Virus record (IMG/VR): IMGVR_UViG_3300009605_006439
Coordinates: 1 to 20,829 of that record
Direction: 5' to 3' (one strand)
DNA: 20,829 bases
Origin: a virus
The translations under genes were made by a program, and so were the position numbers. The notes under the pieces are model-generated. The model saw nothing but the letters and a program-made list of their open reading frames with translations, did not search any database and was not told the DNA's origin. Numbering within the stretch: position 1 is the first letter of the stretch; every line of letters begins with the position of its first letter. Below are positions 5,929 to 12,899 of the stretch, piece by piece.

Positions 5929-7497
5929 TTATTTCTCAATAATTGCATAATTGGTTGTTAATAAAGTTGATGCCACAGAAACAGCATTTAAAAGTGCCGT
6001 TTTTGTAACACGCAAAGGATCAATGATTCCGGAATCATACATGTTTATTATAACATGATTAGCAAAATCATATCCATTTTCTTCTGGTGCATTCTTCACT
6101 TTCTCTAAAATAATATCAGCACTTACACCTGCGTTTTTTGACAATTGTCGAATCGGCTCACTAGCCACTTCTTTGATGATATTAAAACCAAGTTGTTCAT
6201 CGTTTGAGAGATCGGTCATCCCTAAATACATCGACGACCTGTATAAAGCGACACCGCCGCCTGGCAATATTCCCTCTGCCTGGGCTGATTTGACAGCCTC
6301 TAGAGCATCTTCTATCCTATGTTTCTTTTCAATCATTTCTATTTCAGTCGGCGCCCCTACTTTTACTAAGGCGATGCCACTGCCTAACCTAGTAATTCTA
6401 TCTTGAATACTAGTACATTCTCTTAAATCTTCTGTCTGTTCTATTTCTTCCTTAAGAGACGCGATCCTGGCATCTATTTTGGTATAGTCGCCCTTACCCC
6501 CAACAATGGTCGTTAAGTACTTGAGAACCTCAATCTTCCTGCAGGATCCAAGGTGATTTAACTTAGTTTCAGCCAATGAGAGGTTAGATTCCCTACTGAT
6601 GAAGGTTGCTCCAGTTGCAACACATAAATCTTTAAGAATGTTTCTTCTGTCTTCTCCATAAGAAGGAGGTTTAACGGCAGCTACTTTTAATGTTCCGCGA
6701 GTAGTGTTCATAATTAAAGCTGCTAGAGCTTGACCTTCTACTTCTTCGGCTACGATAATTAAAGGCTTGTTGTCTCTAGCAATCATTTCTAACACTGGAT
6801 ATATGTCTTCAACTAAATTAATCTTATGATCTGTAACCAAGATTACAGGGTGATCGTAAACAACTGCGCTTCTTCTCTCATCTGTAACAAAAGACTTCGA
6901 AAAATAACCAGAAGGAAATCTGAATCCTTCGATTACCTCTAACGAAGTGTCCATGGATTTAGCTTCTTCAATTGATATTGCCCCATCTTTGCCAATTTTG
7001 TCAACGGCAGTTGCTATTAGCTCGCCTATGACCTCATCGCCGTTTGCAGAGATTGTGGCAATATTTCTAATGTCTTCCTCGCTAGCGACGGGACGACTAA
7101 TCTCTTTAAGTTCATCAACCAACATACTGGCTGCTAAGTCCATGCCTCTTTTCATATCAGTTGGGTTTGCTCCCGCAACCAAATACTTTTGAGCATCCCT
7201 GAAGATAGCACGCGCTAATACTGTAGCAGTAGTCGTCCCGTCACCAGCGACTGAGTTGGTTTCGGCGGCTGCTTGCTTGATTACTTGAGCAGCCACATTC
7301 TCGAATTCGTCTTCTAATTCTACGAACCTTGCAACGGTTACACCGTCCTTTGTAATCACTGGCGAGCCGCTCTTATTATAAAGCAAGACATTTCGACCAG
7401 ATGGTCCCAACGTCGATGCCACGTTATCGGCTAGGATATTAACTCCGCGTAAAATCTTCTGGTGAAGATTCTCGTGGCTAGCATATTTTTTAGTCAC
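5929..7497 (-). CDS. groEL: GroEL-type chaperonin (group I)
   Basis: A 522-residue group I chaperonin, a ring-forming ATPase that folds proteins, plausibly capsid proteins here. ATP-site residues are present: TLGPSGRN at 29-36, TKDG with Asp51, AGDGTTTA with Asp86, GILPGGG and the catalytic Asp in EDALEAVKSA. Apical-domain changes are visible: the usual YLSPYF is YFSKSF, and the GFGDRR segment is SYGEDRR. The C-terminus ends AIIEK, with no GGM-repeat tail. The start is GTG with AGAGG 5 bases upstream. No GroES gene is visible in this window, so it may borrow host GroES or work without one, as reported for some phage chaperonins. Confidence 0.97.
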   Translation of the reverse strand: MTKKYASHENLHQKILRGVNILADNVASTLGPSGRNVLLYNKSGSPVITKDGVTVARFVELEDEFENVAAQVIKQAAAETNSVAGDGTTTATVLARAIFRDAQKYLVAGANPTDMKRGMDLAASMLVDELKEISRPVASEEDIRNIATISANGDEVIGELIATAVDKIGKDGAISIEEAKSMDTSLEVIEGFRFPSGYFSKSFVTDERRSAVVYDHPVILVTDHKINLVEDIYPVLEMIARDNKPLIIVAEEVEGQALAALIMNTTRGTLKVAAVKPPSYGEDRRNILKDLCVATGATFISRESNLSLAETKLNHLGSCRKIEVLKYLTTIVGGKGDYTKIDARIASLKEEIEQTEDLRECTSIQDRITRLGSGIALVKVGAPTEIEMIEKKHRIEDALEAVKSAQAEGILPGGGVALYRSSMYLGMTDLSNDEQLGFNIIKEVASEPIRQLSKNAGVSADIILEKVKNAPEENGYDFANHVIINMYDSGIIDPLRVTKTALLNAVSVASTLLTTNYAIIEK

Positions 7498-7523
7498 ATT
7501 AACCTCTCTTGATGAACTCTACA

Positions 7524-7557
7524 ATTATACTAATAAAAACCAAATTACTTAAGTCAA
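7524..7557 (-). promoter_or_regulatory. candidate promoter for groEL
   Basis: The 73-base gap upstream of groEL carries a minus-strand TATAAT at 7524-7529 and TTGACT at 7552-7557. The 22-base spacer is longer than the ideal 17, so the -35 may not be used. The AT-rich gap between two long genes makes a promoter here plausible. No terminator hairpin is visible. Confidence 0.4.
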
Positions 7558-7570
7558 GAAAAATATTATT

Positions 7571-9283
7571 TTAAACTTCTTCTTTTTCACGACCCTCAAG
7601 CGACGTAACGATTTCGTTACCCTTGGATACTGCGTCGTCAGCTTTTTCGTTGGCTGTTTTTCTGTCGGTTAGGCTGAAATATTCTCCAACGTTTGTGGCG
7701 AACTCTTTTGTCGCGGTTAACAAACTTGTCATTTTCTCGCCAATTATTCCCATGTAGATCTCAGCGCATTTACTAATGTTCTTTTCACTCATGTTAAGTT
7801 CGCCATGAGGTCGAACGTTCATCAGATTAGTCATTTTTATCATCCGATCTCCGGTGATTGTCCACTGACTACCATCGCCCGATTTGCCCCCTTCTGCTAA
7901 AATTCTTTGCTCTTGCAAAAAGATCTTCTCGCGCTCGTGAAAAGAGCCAAACCAAGACTCTGAGACAATGCTGCTTTCGTAGTCATCTTTAAAGGCTTTT
8001 CTTATTTTGTTCTGCAACCGCATAGCTGTCTTATCTGCTTTGTCGTTTGCATTTTTAAGATCCTCTTCGTCTTTGTAAAGCCTTGGATCAACTGTCGGAC
8101 GGGAATCTGAAACCATTTCTTCTCCGTATTCCGCAGTGTACTGACGCCATGCCTCCTCTTCGCTAGCGCCCGTGTTTGCAGCCTGGGCTGCGAGTCTGCG
8201 AGCAATTGCTTCATATTTACCCATAAAGCGCTTTTGGTATGCAGCAGACTTTGTGGCGGCTAATTTAGCTGCCGCTGCTGCGCTAGCTGCATCTGCTTCC
8301 TCTGGTGAGGGCATCAAGCCAGAGGCATCAACAATCTTGTCGCTGTTAAACATTCCAGCCTTTGTGTATCCTGTCACCGCTCCAGAAGCTAGAAGTTGTT
8401 TCATTTGACCGCGCCATTCATCTGTGTTGCTATACTTTGCCGCGAGGTCAGGGAATGAAGGCAGCGTTTTTTTAATAACCTTGCCGGTTGCTGGGTCTTT
8501 AACTTTAATCGTCACCGGTTTTAATGCGCGACCGAACTTGTCTCCGTTGCCTGATTGTCTCATCACCTCAACGAAGTTCTTTTGGTCGATCACAAAATCA
8601 TAAATCATAAGCTTGGAGACATCATCGCCATCTGAATCCTTATAGGCAATCAAATACTTAATATTGTCATTGCCTCCCTCTCGGAGATACAGGTAATCTA
8701 AGAGATTGGTAAAGCTACCATGAATGCCAGTACCAGGAGACAGTAGCTTGAGGCTTACGTTTTCTTTGTCAGCAGTAACGAAGTCTTCGATAGGAAGCGT
8801 TCCGCCAACTCTGTCTGCCTGTTGGGATCCACCTGTCAATGCTGCCATGAAACCCTCGAACACAAAACCTGCAGAAGACTCAGTGTAGTCATTCAAGGTA
8901 GCCTGAAGTGCTTCGATGATCTGCATCATGTTGATGATTGCGTTGAATTTTCCGCCTCGACCTTTAGCCTTTGCCTGGGCTGGGTCGATGAAAGAGTTGA
9001 CGTGCGCTATTCGTGACTTAATATCTGGCTCTCTCTTGACCGACGCGAAGACACGCTCGATGTTCTTTCTAGACTGATGGTCTGGATCTCCCCAAGCCTC
9101 ACTAGGAACCAAGGCGGGGATGTCGATCATATAACTAAATCGACCAGACTTTTTCTCTTCGAGAACATCCTTGTCGGGATTGTCAATTTGTTCTGCGATT
9201 AGCTCTAACAAGCTATTAAACTTTAAATCATTTTTTCCAAAGAAGTCGTCAACAACTTCGTTAATGTTTAATCTGTCTTTCAT
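7571..9283 (-). CDS. large hypothetical phage protein (possible virion protein or nuclease-like)
   Basis: A 570-residue protein I cannot name. After a helical N-terminus it has a motif block at about 134-184: SAGFVFEGFMAALTGG, then PIEDF, then VSLKLLS. This E...D...SLK order recalls a PD-(D/E)XK nuclease core, but Ser replaces the usual acidic residue before LK. An Ala-rich helical stretch follows near 335-375 (with AASAAAAAKLAATK), then charged helices. The frame opens at an ATG at 9331 inside the endolysin gene. I prefer the ATG at 9283, which has AAGGA about 8 bases upstream and leaves no overlap. Size and location beside the endolysin also fit a structural protein. Confidence 0.75.
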   Translation of the reverse strand: MKDRLNINEVVDDFFGKNDLKFNSLLELIAEQIDNPDKDVLEEKKSGRFSYMIDIPALVPSEAWGDPDHQSRKNIERVFASVKREPDIKSRIAHVNSFIDPAQAKAKGRGGKFNAIINMMQIIEALQATLNDYTESSAGFVFEGFMAALTGGSQQADRVGGTLPIEDFVTADKENVSLKLLSPGTGIHGSFTNLLDYLYLREGGNDNIKYLIAYKDSDGDDVSKLMIYDFVIDQKNFVEVMRQSGNGDKFGRALKPVTIKVKDPATGKVIKKTLPSFPDLAAKYSNTDEWRGQMKQLLASGAVTGYTKAGMFNSDKIVDASGLMPSPEEADAASAAAAAKLAATKSAAYQKRFMGKYEAIARRLAAQAANTGASEEEAWRQYTAEYGEEMVSDSRPTVDPRLYKDEEDLKNANDKADKTAMRLQNKIRKAFKDDYESSIVSESWFGSFHEREKIFLQEQRILAEGGKSGDGSQWTITGDRMIKMTNLMNVRPHGELNMSEKNISKCAEIYMGIIGEKMTSLLTATKEFATNVGEYFSLTDRKTANEKADDAVSKGNEIVTSLEGREKEEV

Positions 9284-9287
9284 TCTT

Positions 9288-10178
9288 TTAATCCTTTTTA
9301 TTCCAGCCTCTAACTTGCTCAACGATATCATTAAGTTCTAAGCCGGCTGTATCTATTTTCCCACGACTCAAGTGGTAGTGGCACACAACACCTTTAAATT
9401 TTGCACGCTTGGCTGGCTTGTGAACCCGAGTTATCAAATTCCCTTTATTGTCGATAGGACATTCCATTGGTATACCGTATTCGTTGTGGAGAAAATCCAA
9501 CAACACCTTATATGCATTAATCTGTCTAGTATAATAACCCAAATGGGACTTAAGTTTAACCCCATGAACGATGGAATCGTCTAGTATTGGTCTTAAACCG
9601 AAGCCTCGTCGACTGTATATTCTGTTATACTTTGTATAAAATGCGTTGCTGAAATCAACTCCTATAGATGTGTTGTTAACTCTCCTCTTACCAGCATGCC
9701 AACCAGCGTGATTGCAATCTAATAGTTGGACAATTGTTCCGTCATTGTCGATAACGAAATGCGTAGAGATTTTTCTTTTCTCCAATATCCTTTTACATAG
9801 AGCAGCTGACAGTGTGGCATCCCAATGTGTTACAATCATCGTGGGTTTTCTTTCTGAATTATATTCTTTGTAGCAGCCAGGTTTTATTAAATCAATTTTT
9901 ATATCTTCCCAATCAATCTTCTTAAGAATGCCGTTGCATAAAATTCCTTTGGTATTTTTTTCCGCGCTTTCTTGCTCATGAAATCTATTAACTTGAGTTA
10001 TAATCCTTCTGTAAGTTTTTGGTCCAACCATCCCGTCCTGCGTTAGACCATGTTCCTTTTGAAAGCTTTTTACTCTTATTTCTAATACCTGGTCAAACTC
10101 ACATGCGCCGAACCAGATAGGACTCCATCCATATTTTTTAGCTGATCTTTTGTTGTACCAATTAACTCTCCATCCCAT
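9288..10178 (-). CDS. endolysin: N-acetylmuramoyl-L-alanine amidase with peptidoglycan-binding domain
   Basis: A 296-residue lysis enzyme. Residues 28-60 form a PG_binding_1 domain (FDQVLEIRVKSFQ, LTQDGMVGPKT). Residues 113-276 form an Amidase_2 domain that cuts the bond between N-acetylmuramic acid and L-alanine. Likely zinc ligands are His118 (VTHWD), His267 or His269 (VCHYHLS) and Asp276 (RGKID), with Lys274 as in T7 lysozyme-type amidases. No signal peptide is visible, so export would need a holin; the small membrane protein at 5606-5884 is a candidate. The ATG has a very strong AGGAGGTAAC ribosome site 7 bases upstream, which predicts high expression. Confidence 0.92.
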   Translation of the reverse strand: MGWRVNWYNKRSAKKYGWSPIWFGACEFDQVLEIRVKSFQKEHGLTQDGMVGPKTYRRIITQVNRFHEQESAEKNTKGILCNGILKKIDWEDIKIDLIKPGCYKEYNSERKPTMIVTHWDATLSAALCKRILEKRKISTHFVIDNDGTIVQLLDCNHAGWHAGKRRVNNTSIGVDFSNAFYTKYNRIYSRRGFGLRPILDDSIVHGVKLKSHLGYYTRQINAYKVLLDFLHNEYGIPMECPIDNKGNLITRVHKPAKRAKFKGVVCHYHLSRGKIDTAGLELNDIVEQVRGWNKKD

Positions 10179-10312
10179 GACAAGTTACCTCCTGATTCAA
10201 ATATATATCTCATATAGCAATACTGTATTTGTTTATAAATAGTTGCTTTTAGAGGATACTAGTATAGAAAAAGTATTTTTAATATGGTTAACCTGCTATA
10301 ATCAGAGGTGAT
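10179..10312 (-). promoter_or_regulatory. intergenic region upstream of the endolysin gene, candidate promoter/operator
   Basis: This 134-base gap is the longest non-coding stretch in the window. It holds the AT-rich minus-strand element ACTATTTATAAACAA at 10229-10243, similar to one upstream of the acidic protein gene (12241-12256). It also has the palindromes atactagtat (10256-10265) and ggttaacc (10286-10293), and a small hairpin aatca-gagg-tgatt at 10300-10313. No canonical -35/-10 pair is clear. It probably drives endolysin expression; individual sites are unproven. Confidence 0.4.
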
Positions 10313-11143
10313 TTAAATTATTTCGTCGACTATTCCTAGTTCTACAGCTTCTTTTGCTGAAAGATAAACATTTGTGTTTCTTTTTATCAACCGTCGAAGG
10401 TGTGCTTCGGACATGTTTGTATTTTCTGATATGGCTCGAATGTACATTTTCTGCATTATTTTAGTTTCTTCCATTTCATTCTCAATTGAAATAAGACTTC
10501 CACTAGAGCCTGCGATGACGCCATGAAGCATCACCCTGCAATTAGCACCGATCTTTCGCTTGCCTTTCGTGCCGGCTGCTAGCAATAAGACGCCAGCGGA
10601 CATAACTTTTCCCAAGCCTACTGTGCATATATCACTATCCTTTTTAATAGCTTGCATCATATCATAAATGGCAAACATGTCTGATGCACCGCCGCCGTAA
10701 GTTGAAATATAAAAATCAAACGGTCTATGTTTTAAAATATATCCTTCTTCATGGTCATCCGGATTTTTATATGTTTCGTATTGTCCCTCTTCGTGCATTA
10801 GTGCCATAGAAAATATAGCGGCTTCGGCTTTATCTTCCGTCACGCTACCATATAAACTAACAATCCTCATTTGTGCGCGGTTTTGGGCAGCTCCCACCCC
10901 GGCAAGAGCAGACAGAAGATTTAAATCTGGAAGGACCACAAAGGGTGTTTTATCATCCTCTAGTTCCTTCTCTGTTTCGGGTGTCTTCTCTGTTTCGGGT
11001 GTCTTCTCTGTTTCAGATTCTTTTTTCTTAGTTTTCTTTTTTCTTGTATTGGCTTTTTTCTTGGGTGTATCCTCTTTATCAGGACAATTCTCACTAGCTT
11101 CTTCTTCGTCACTCTTTAATTGTACTTTTGATGCTACACTCAT
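10313..11143 (-). CDS. ClpP-like serine protease with altered catalytic triad
   Basis: A 276-residue protein. Residues 1-65 are a charged, Lys- and Glu-rich, probably disordered extension containing tandem EKTPET repeats. The rest is a ClpP/S14 fold: the STYGGGASD loop, nucleophile Ser182 in GKVMSAGVLLL, and His207 in NCRVMLHG. The third triad position, Asp in the family pattern ERDRFLSA, is Asn258 here (NTNVYLSAKEAVELG). Phage ClpP-like proteins often act as prohead proteases, and the acidic core-like gene nearby fits that. An Asn triad could still work weakly, or the protein could be a non-catalytic ring. ATG with AGAGGT 7 bases upstream. Confidence 0.88.
   Translation of the reverse strand: MSVASKVQLKSDEEEASENCPDKEDTPKKKANTRKKKTKKKESETEKTPETEKTPETEKELEDDKTPFVVLPDLNLLSALAGVGAAQNRAQMRIVSLYGSVTEDKAEAAIFSMALMHEEGQYETYKNPDDHEEGYILKHRPFDFYISTYGGGASDMFAIYDMMQAIKKDSDICTVGLGKVMSAGVLLLAAGTKGKRKIGANCRVMLHGVIAGSSGSLISIENEMEETKIMQKMYIRAISENTNMSEAHLRRLIKRNTNVYLSAKEAVELGIVDEII
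10967..11014. repeat. 18-bp tandem repeat, about 2.7 copies, inside the clpP-like gene
   Basis: The unit cttctctgtttcgggtgt occurs twice in perfect tandem (10967-10984 and 10985-11002), then a partial copy cttctctgtttc. It encodes the EKTPET repeats of the disordered N-terminal arm. Perfect copies suggest recent slippage, so the copy number may vary between related phages. Confidence 0.9.
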
Positions 11144-11167
11144 ATAGTTTACCTCTATTTTTATTTA

Positions 11168-11181
11168 AAGCTTCGAAGCTT
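11168..11181. other. 14-bp perfect palindrome between two genes
   Basis: The sequence aagcttcgaagctt is a perfect palindrome in the 48-base gap between the small membrane protein and the clpP-like gene. It can form a 5-bp hairpin with a TCGA loop. On the minus strand the following bases are ttaaataaaa, not a clear U tract, so a terminator role is weak; an operator or RNA-processing site is possible. Confidence 0.4.
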
Positions 11182-11191
11182 ATAATAGTAA

Positions 11192-11569
11192 TTAATTCGA
11201 ATTAATTTTAGAATCCAAAAAATTAATTGCTTGGCGCCAATTTTTAAATTTAATTGCTGGTCTAAGGGCTGTAGGTGTGAGATTAATAATACTAGTAATT
11301 GATAGTTGGCGCCATATTTCTATAGCCCTGTCCTCAATGACGTCATTTTTTCTGACCTCTTCTTCAGACATGCCAGATTTGATTTCTGTCTCTCTTCTTT
11401 TCGCTTGAGCTGTCAAAATGTTGTCTTCTGTCATTTTAAGAATGGCTAAAGAGCACAAGAGGGTCTGTGTATATAAATTTAACATTGCTCCATATTGTAG
11501 TAATCTAGATATTATTCTATATGACACTGCTCCTATCACAAACCATAGCAAACTATACATCATTTCCAT
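11192..11569 (-). CDS. hypothetical membrane-anchored protein
   Basis: A 125-residue protein. A hydrophobic N-terminal segment (LLWFVIGAVSYRII, then LLQYGAMLNL) probably anchors it in the membrane. A charged helical middle (AKRRETEIKSGMSEEEVRKND) and a C-terminal RQAINFLDSKI follow. No lipobox and no known motif. The ATG has AAAGGGA about 8 bases upstream. It is the first gene after the strong terminator at 11599-11622, so it begins a new transcription unit that continues into the clpP-like gene. The function is unknown. Confidence 0.68.
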   Translation of the reverse strand: MEMMYSLLWFVIGAVSYRIISRLLQYGAMLNLYTQTLLCSLAILKMTEDNILTAQAKRRETEIKSGMSEEEVRKNDVIEDRAIEIWRQLSITSIINLTPTALRPAIKFKNWRQAINFLDSKINSN

Positions 11570-11580
11570 TAATTATATCC

Positions 11581-11622
11581 CTTTTCTAAACAAAATAAAA
11601 GCCTGTCTTTACAGACAGGCTT
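11581..11622 (-). terminator. strong intrinsic terminator after the acidic protein gene
   Basis: A perfect 10-bp stem aagcctgtct/agacaggctt (11599-11608 with 11613-11622) and a 4-base loop. On the minus strand it is followed by ttattttgttt (11598-11588). It lies about 55 bases after the stop codon of the acidic protein gene. This is the clearest terminator in the window. Confidence 0.85.
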
Positions 11623-11636
11623 ATTATAAGATCCGA

Positions 11637-11663
11637 ATGAAGAAAATCAAGTCTTTTCTTCAT
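11637..11663. other. second inverted repeat downstream of the acidic protein gene
   Basis: A perfect 10-bp AT-rich inverted repeat (atgaagaaaa/ttttcttcat) with a 7-base loop lies between the stop codon and the terminator. It may protect the 3' end of the mRNA or assist termination. The stem is weak in G+C and no U tract follows it directly. Confidence 0.55.
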
Positions 11664-11675
11664 CTTGAAGAAGCC

Positions 11676-12230
11676 CTAGGACTTGCCGAGTTTCTTTAAG
11701 AGTCTCTTTGCAACGCGTCGGGTGACTTCATTGACGAATTTCTCTTGCATCATCAACTCTTCCTCTTCCTCTTCGCCAGGCATGGGCTCCTCTTCAGGGG
11801 CAGGCTCCTCTCCTGGCATGGGATCCTCGACGGGGAGTTCCTCTTCGGGTGCGCCGAGATCAGGCTCGTCGTCAAGCATCTCTTCGCCTGGTACCTCTTC
11901 TTCCCCGCCTTCACGAGAAATGTCCATGCCTGTGGCGCCTGAAACAGCGTCTAAAATAGAATCAACCAGTTCTACCACATCTACATTAACTGTTTCAGCT
12001 TCTGTAAGATCTGTGGTCTCTTCGATGTTCTCTTCGACGTTCTCTTCTAAGTCACGCTTGTAGGCATCACCTTCTTCAAGAGAGCTGTCATCAGTTTCCG
12101 TTACTGCCTCTTCAGTCTCTTCCATGGTCTCTTTATCTGATTCTGCGACGAATTGTTCAGAAAGAGCGCCAATACTGGCCAACTTCATGAATCTCTTTGT
12201 GTTACTTTCTGTTAAAATTAGCTTCTTCAT
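11676..12230 (-). CDS. highly acidic protein, candidate prohead core/scaffold protein
   Basis: A 184-residue protein with three parts. The N-terminus is MKKLILTESNTKRFMKLASIGALSEQF. The middle (about 30-160) is very rich in Glu and Asp, with PMPGEE/PAPEEE repeats. The C-terminus is a basic amphipathic helix (FVNEVTRRVAKRLLKKLG). Phage scaffolding and core proteins often pair an acidic body with a basic C-terminal capsid-binding helix. LTE and LSE near the N-terminus resemble the (L/I)xE cleavage sites of T4-type prohead proteases. AAGGAG precedes the ATG. Terminators on both sides make it a single-gene unit. The role is inferred from composition and layout only. Confidence 0.72.
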   Translation of the reverse strand: MKKLILTESNTKRFMKLASIGALSEQFVAESDKETMEETEEAVTETDDSSLEEGDAYKRDLEENVEENIEETTDLTEAETVNVDVVELVDSILDAVSGATGMDISREGGEEEVPGEEMLDDEPDLGAPEEELPVEDPMPGEEPAPEEEPMPGEEEEEELMMQEKFVNEVTRRVAKRLLKKLGKS

Positions 12231-12240
12231 ATTGGACTCC

Positions 12241-12256
12241 TTGTTTTATAAATGAT
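12241..12256 (-). promoter_or_regulatory. candidate promoter element before the acidic protein gene
   Basis: Minus-strand ATCATTTATAAAACAA lies just upstream of the AAGGAG ribosome site. It resembles ACTATTTATAAACAA upstream of the endolysin gene (10229-10243). Because a terminator closes the upstream operon at 12293-12312, a promoter must lie in this 62-base interval or termination must be leaky. No good -35 is visible. Confidence 0.35.
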
Positions 12257-12274
12257 GGTTTAGTCGAAAAAACT

Positions 12275-12289
12275 CACTAATAAATAGTG
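12275..12289. other. small hairpin upstream of the acidic protein gene
   Basis: The sequence cacta-ataaa-tagtg forms a 5-bp stem with a 5-base loop, between the upstream terminator and the candidate promoter element. It could be an operator or a second weak terminator; on the minus strand the run gttttttc follows within a few bases. Confidence 0.35.
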
Positions 12290-12292
12290 GCT

Positions 12293-12312
12293 AAAAAGCA
12301 TAAATGCTCTTT
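12293..12312 (-). terminator. hairpin terminator closing the DnaE-to-sigma4 operon
   Basis: The minus strand reads aaaagagcatttatgcttttt. The core stem agca/tgct is flanked by A and T runs that extend pairing, and a T run lies on the 3' side for either strand. It begins a few bases after the stop codon of the sigma region 4-like gene. The G+C stem is short, so it may be leaky. Confidence 0.55.
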
Positions 12313-12315
12313 TTT

Positions 12316-12561
12316 TTACATATTATATTTAGTACTATTCTGTAATATTTTGTTCAATTTTTTTATTGCCTTGTCTTCAATCTGCTTAATCCTGACAAAA
12401 CTAACACCTAGTCGATCAGCAACCTCTCTTAAAGTTAAGTTACCGTGCTTGTCGACAGATTCATGAACACAGTTTAAATCATCCTTATAATTTATCCAAT
12501 GCCTACAGTCGTCTTGCTTGCATGGCTCGTTATTTTCTATACATATTTCTAAACACTTCAT
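12316..12561 (-). CDS. sigma70 region 4-like small regulator with Cys-rich N-terminus
   Basis: Eighty-one residues. Residues 41-72 (GNLTLREVADRLGVSFVRIK, then QIEDKAIKKL) match the helix-turn-helix of sigma70 region 4, which normally binds the -35 box and the RNA polymerase beta flap. There is no region 2, so it is not a complete sigma factor. The first 31 residues have five cysteines (3, 7, 14, 19, 31) and could bind zinc. It may redirect host RNA polymerase or act with a separate region 2 protein, as split phage sigma and co-activator proteins do. Its ATG overlaps the TGA of the upstream ribbon-helix-helix-like gene. It is the last gene before a terminator. Confidence 0.78.
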   Translation of the reverse strand: MKCLEICIENNEPCKQDDCRHWINYKDDLNCVHESVDKHGNLTLREVADRLGVSFVRIKQIEDKAIKKLNKILQNSTKYNM

Positions 12562-12899
12562 AGATTGGGATTCTCCTTTTTTATCAAATCAAATATATCT
12601 TCAATGTCTTCGTCGTTAAGTGCAAATTGTTTTATGGTTTTTTTACCCTTCGCTGAAATTCTATTTGAACTTTTTATTTTGTCTTGTCCTTGCAAGCCAT
12701 ATTTAATTTTATGTTTTTCTAGAAAAGACAACAGCATTTCATCCTTTTCAAGATAGCCGGTTATCATTGCGCGGAAGAAAGTCGACTGATTTATGCCATC
12801 ATACTTAAGCCTAATTCTCAAATCAGCCTGCCTTCTAACTGTATCATAGAACATAAACTTTTTTCTTTCGTCAGGCGATGGAGTGAATGGATCCTTCAT
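12558..12899 (-). CDS. ribbon-helix-helix-like phage protein
   Basis: A 113-residue basic protein. The segment ADLRIRLKYDGINQSTFFRA, then MITGYLEKDE, has the strand-helix-helix pattern of Arc/MetJ DNA-binding proteins. A Lys-rich linker (SSNRISAKGKKTIKQF) and an acidic C-terminal helix (DEDIEDIFDLIKKE) follow. A regulatory role is likely because it is translationally coupled (ATGA) to the sigma region 4-like gene. The fold assignment is by eye and moderate. The start ATG itself overlaps the stop of the lipoprotein gene. Confidence 0.65.
   Translation of the reverse strand: MKDPFTPSPDERKKFMFYDTVRRQADLRIRLKYDGINQSTFFRAMITGYLEKDEMLLSFLEKHKIKYGLQGQDKIKSSNRISAKGKKTIKQFALNDEDIEDIFDLIKKENPNL

Noticed and set aside
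9284-9331. 16-residue N-terminal extension of the large protein at 7571-9283
   Set aside because: It overlaps the endolysin gene in another frame and lacks a ribosome site; the ATG at 9283 has AAGGA upstream.
10190-10222. Out-of-frame ATG (about 10216) overlapping the endolysin start as a small gene
   Set aside because: It runs only about 40 codons, mostly inside the endolysin gene, with no ribosome site of its own.
10300-10313. Hairpin at the clpP-like stop codon as a terminator
   Set aside because: The stem is only 5 bp and no U tract follows on the minus strand.
11683-12063. Long plus-strand frames, Ser-rich, opposite the acidic protein gene
   Set aside because: They are mirror images of GAA/GAG-rich coding sequence; no ribosome site, and all other supported genes are on the minus strand.
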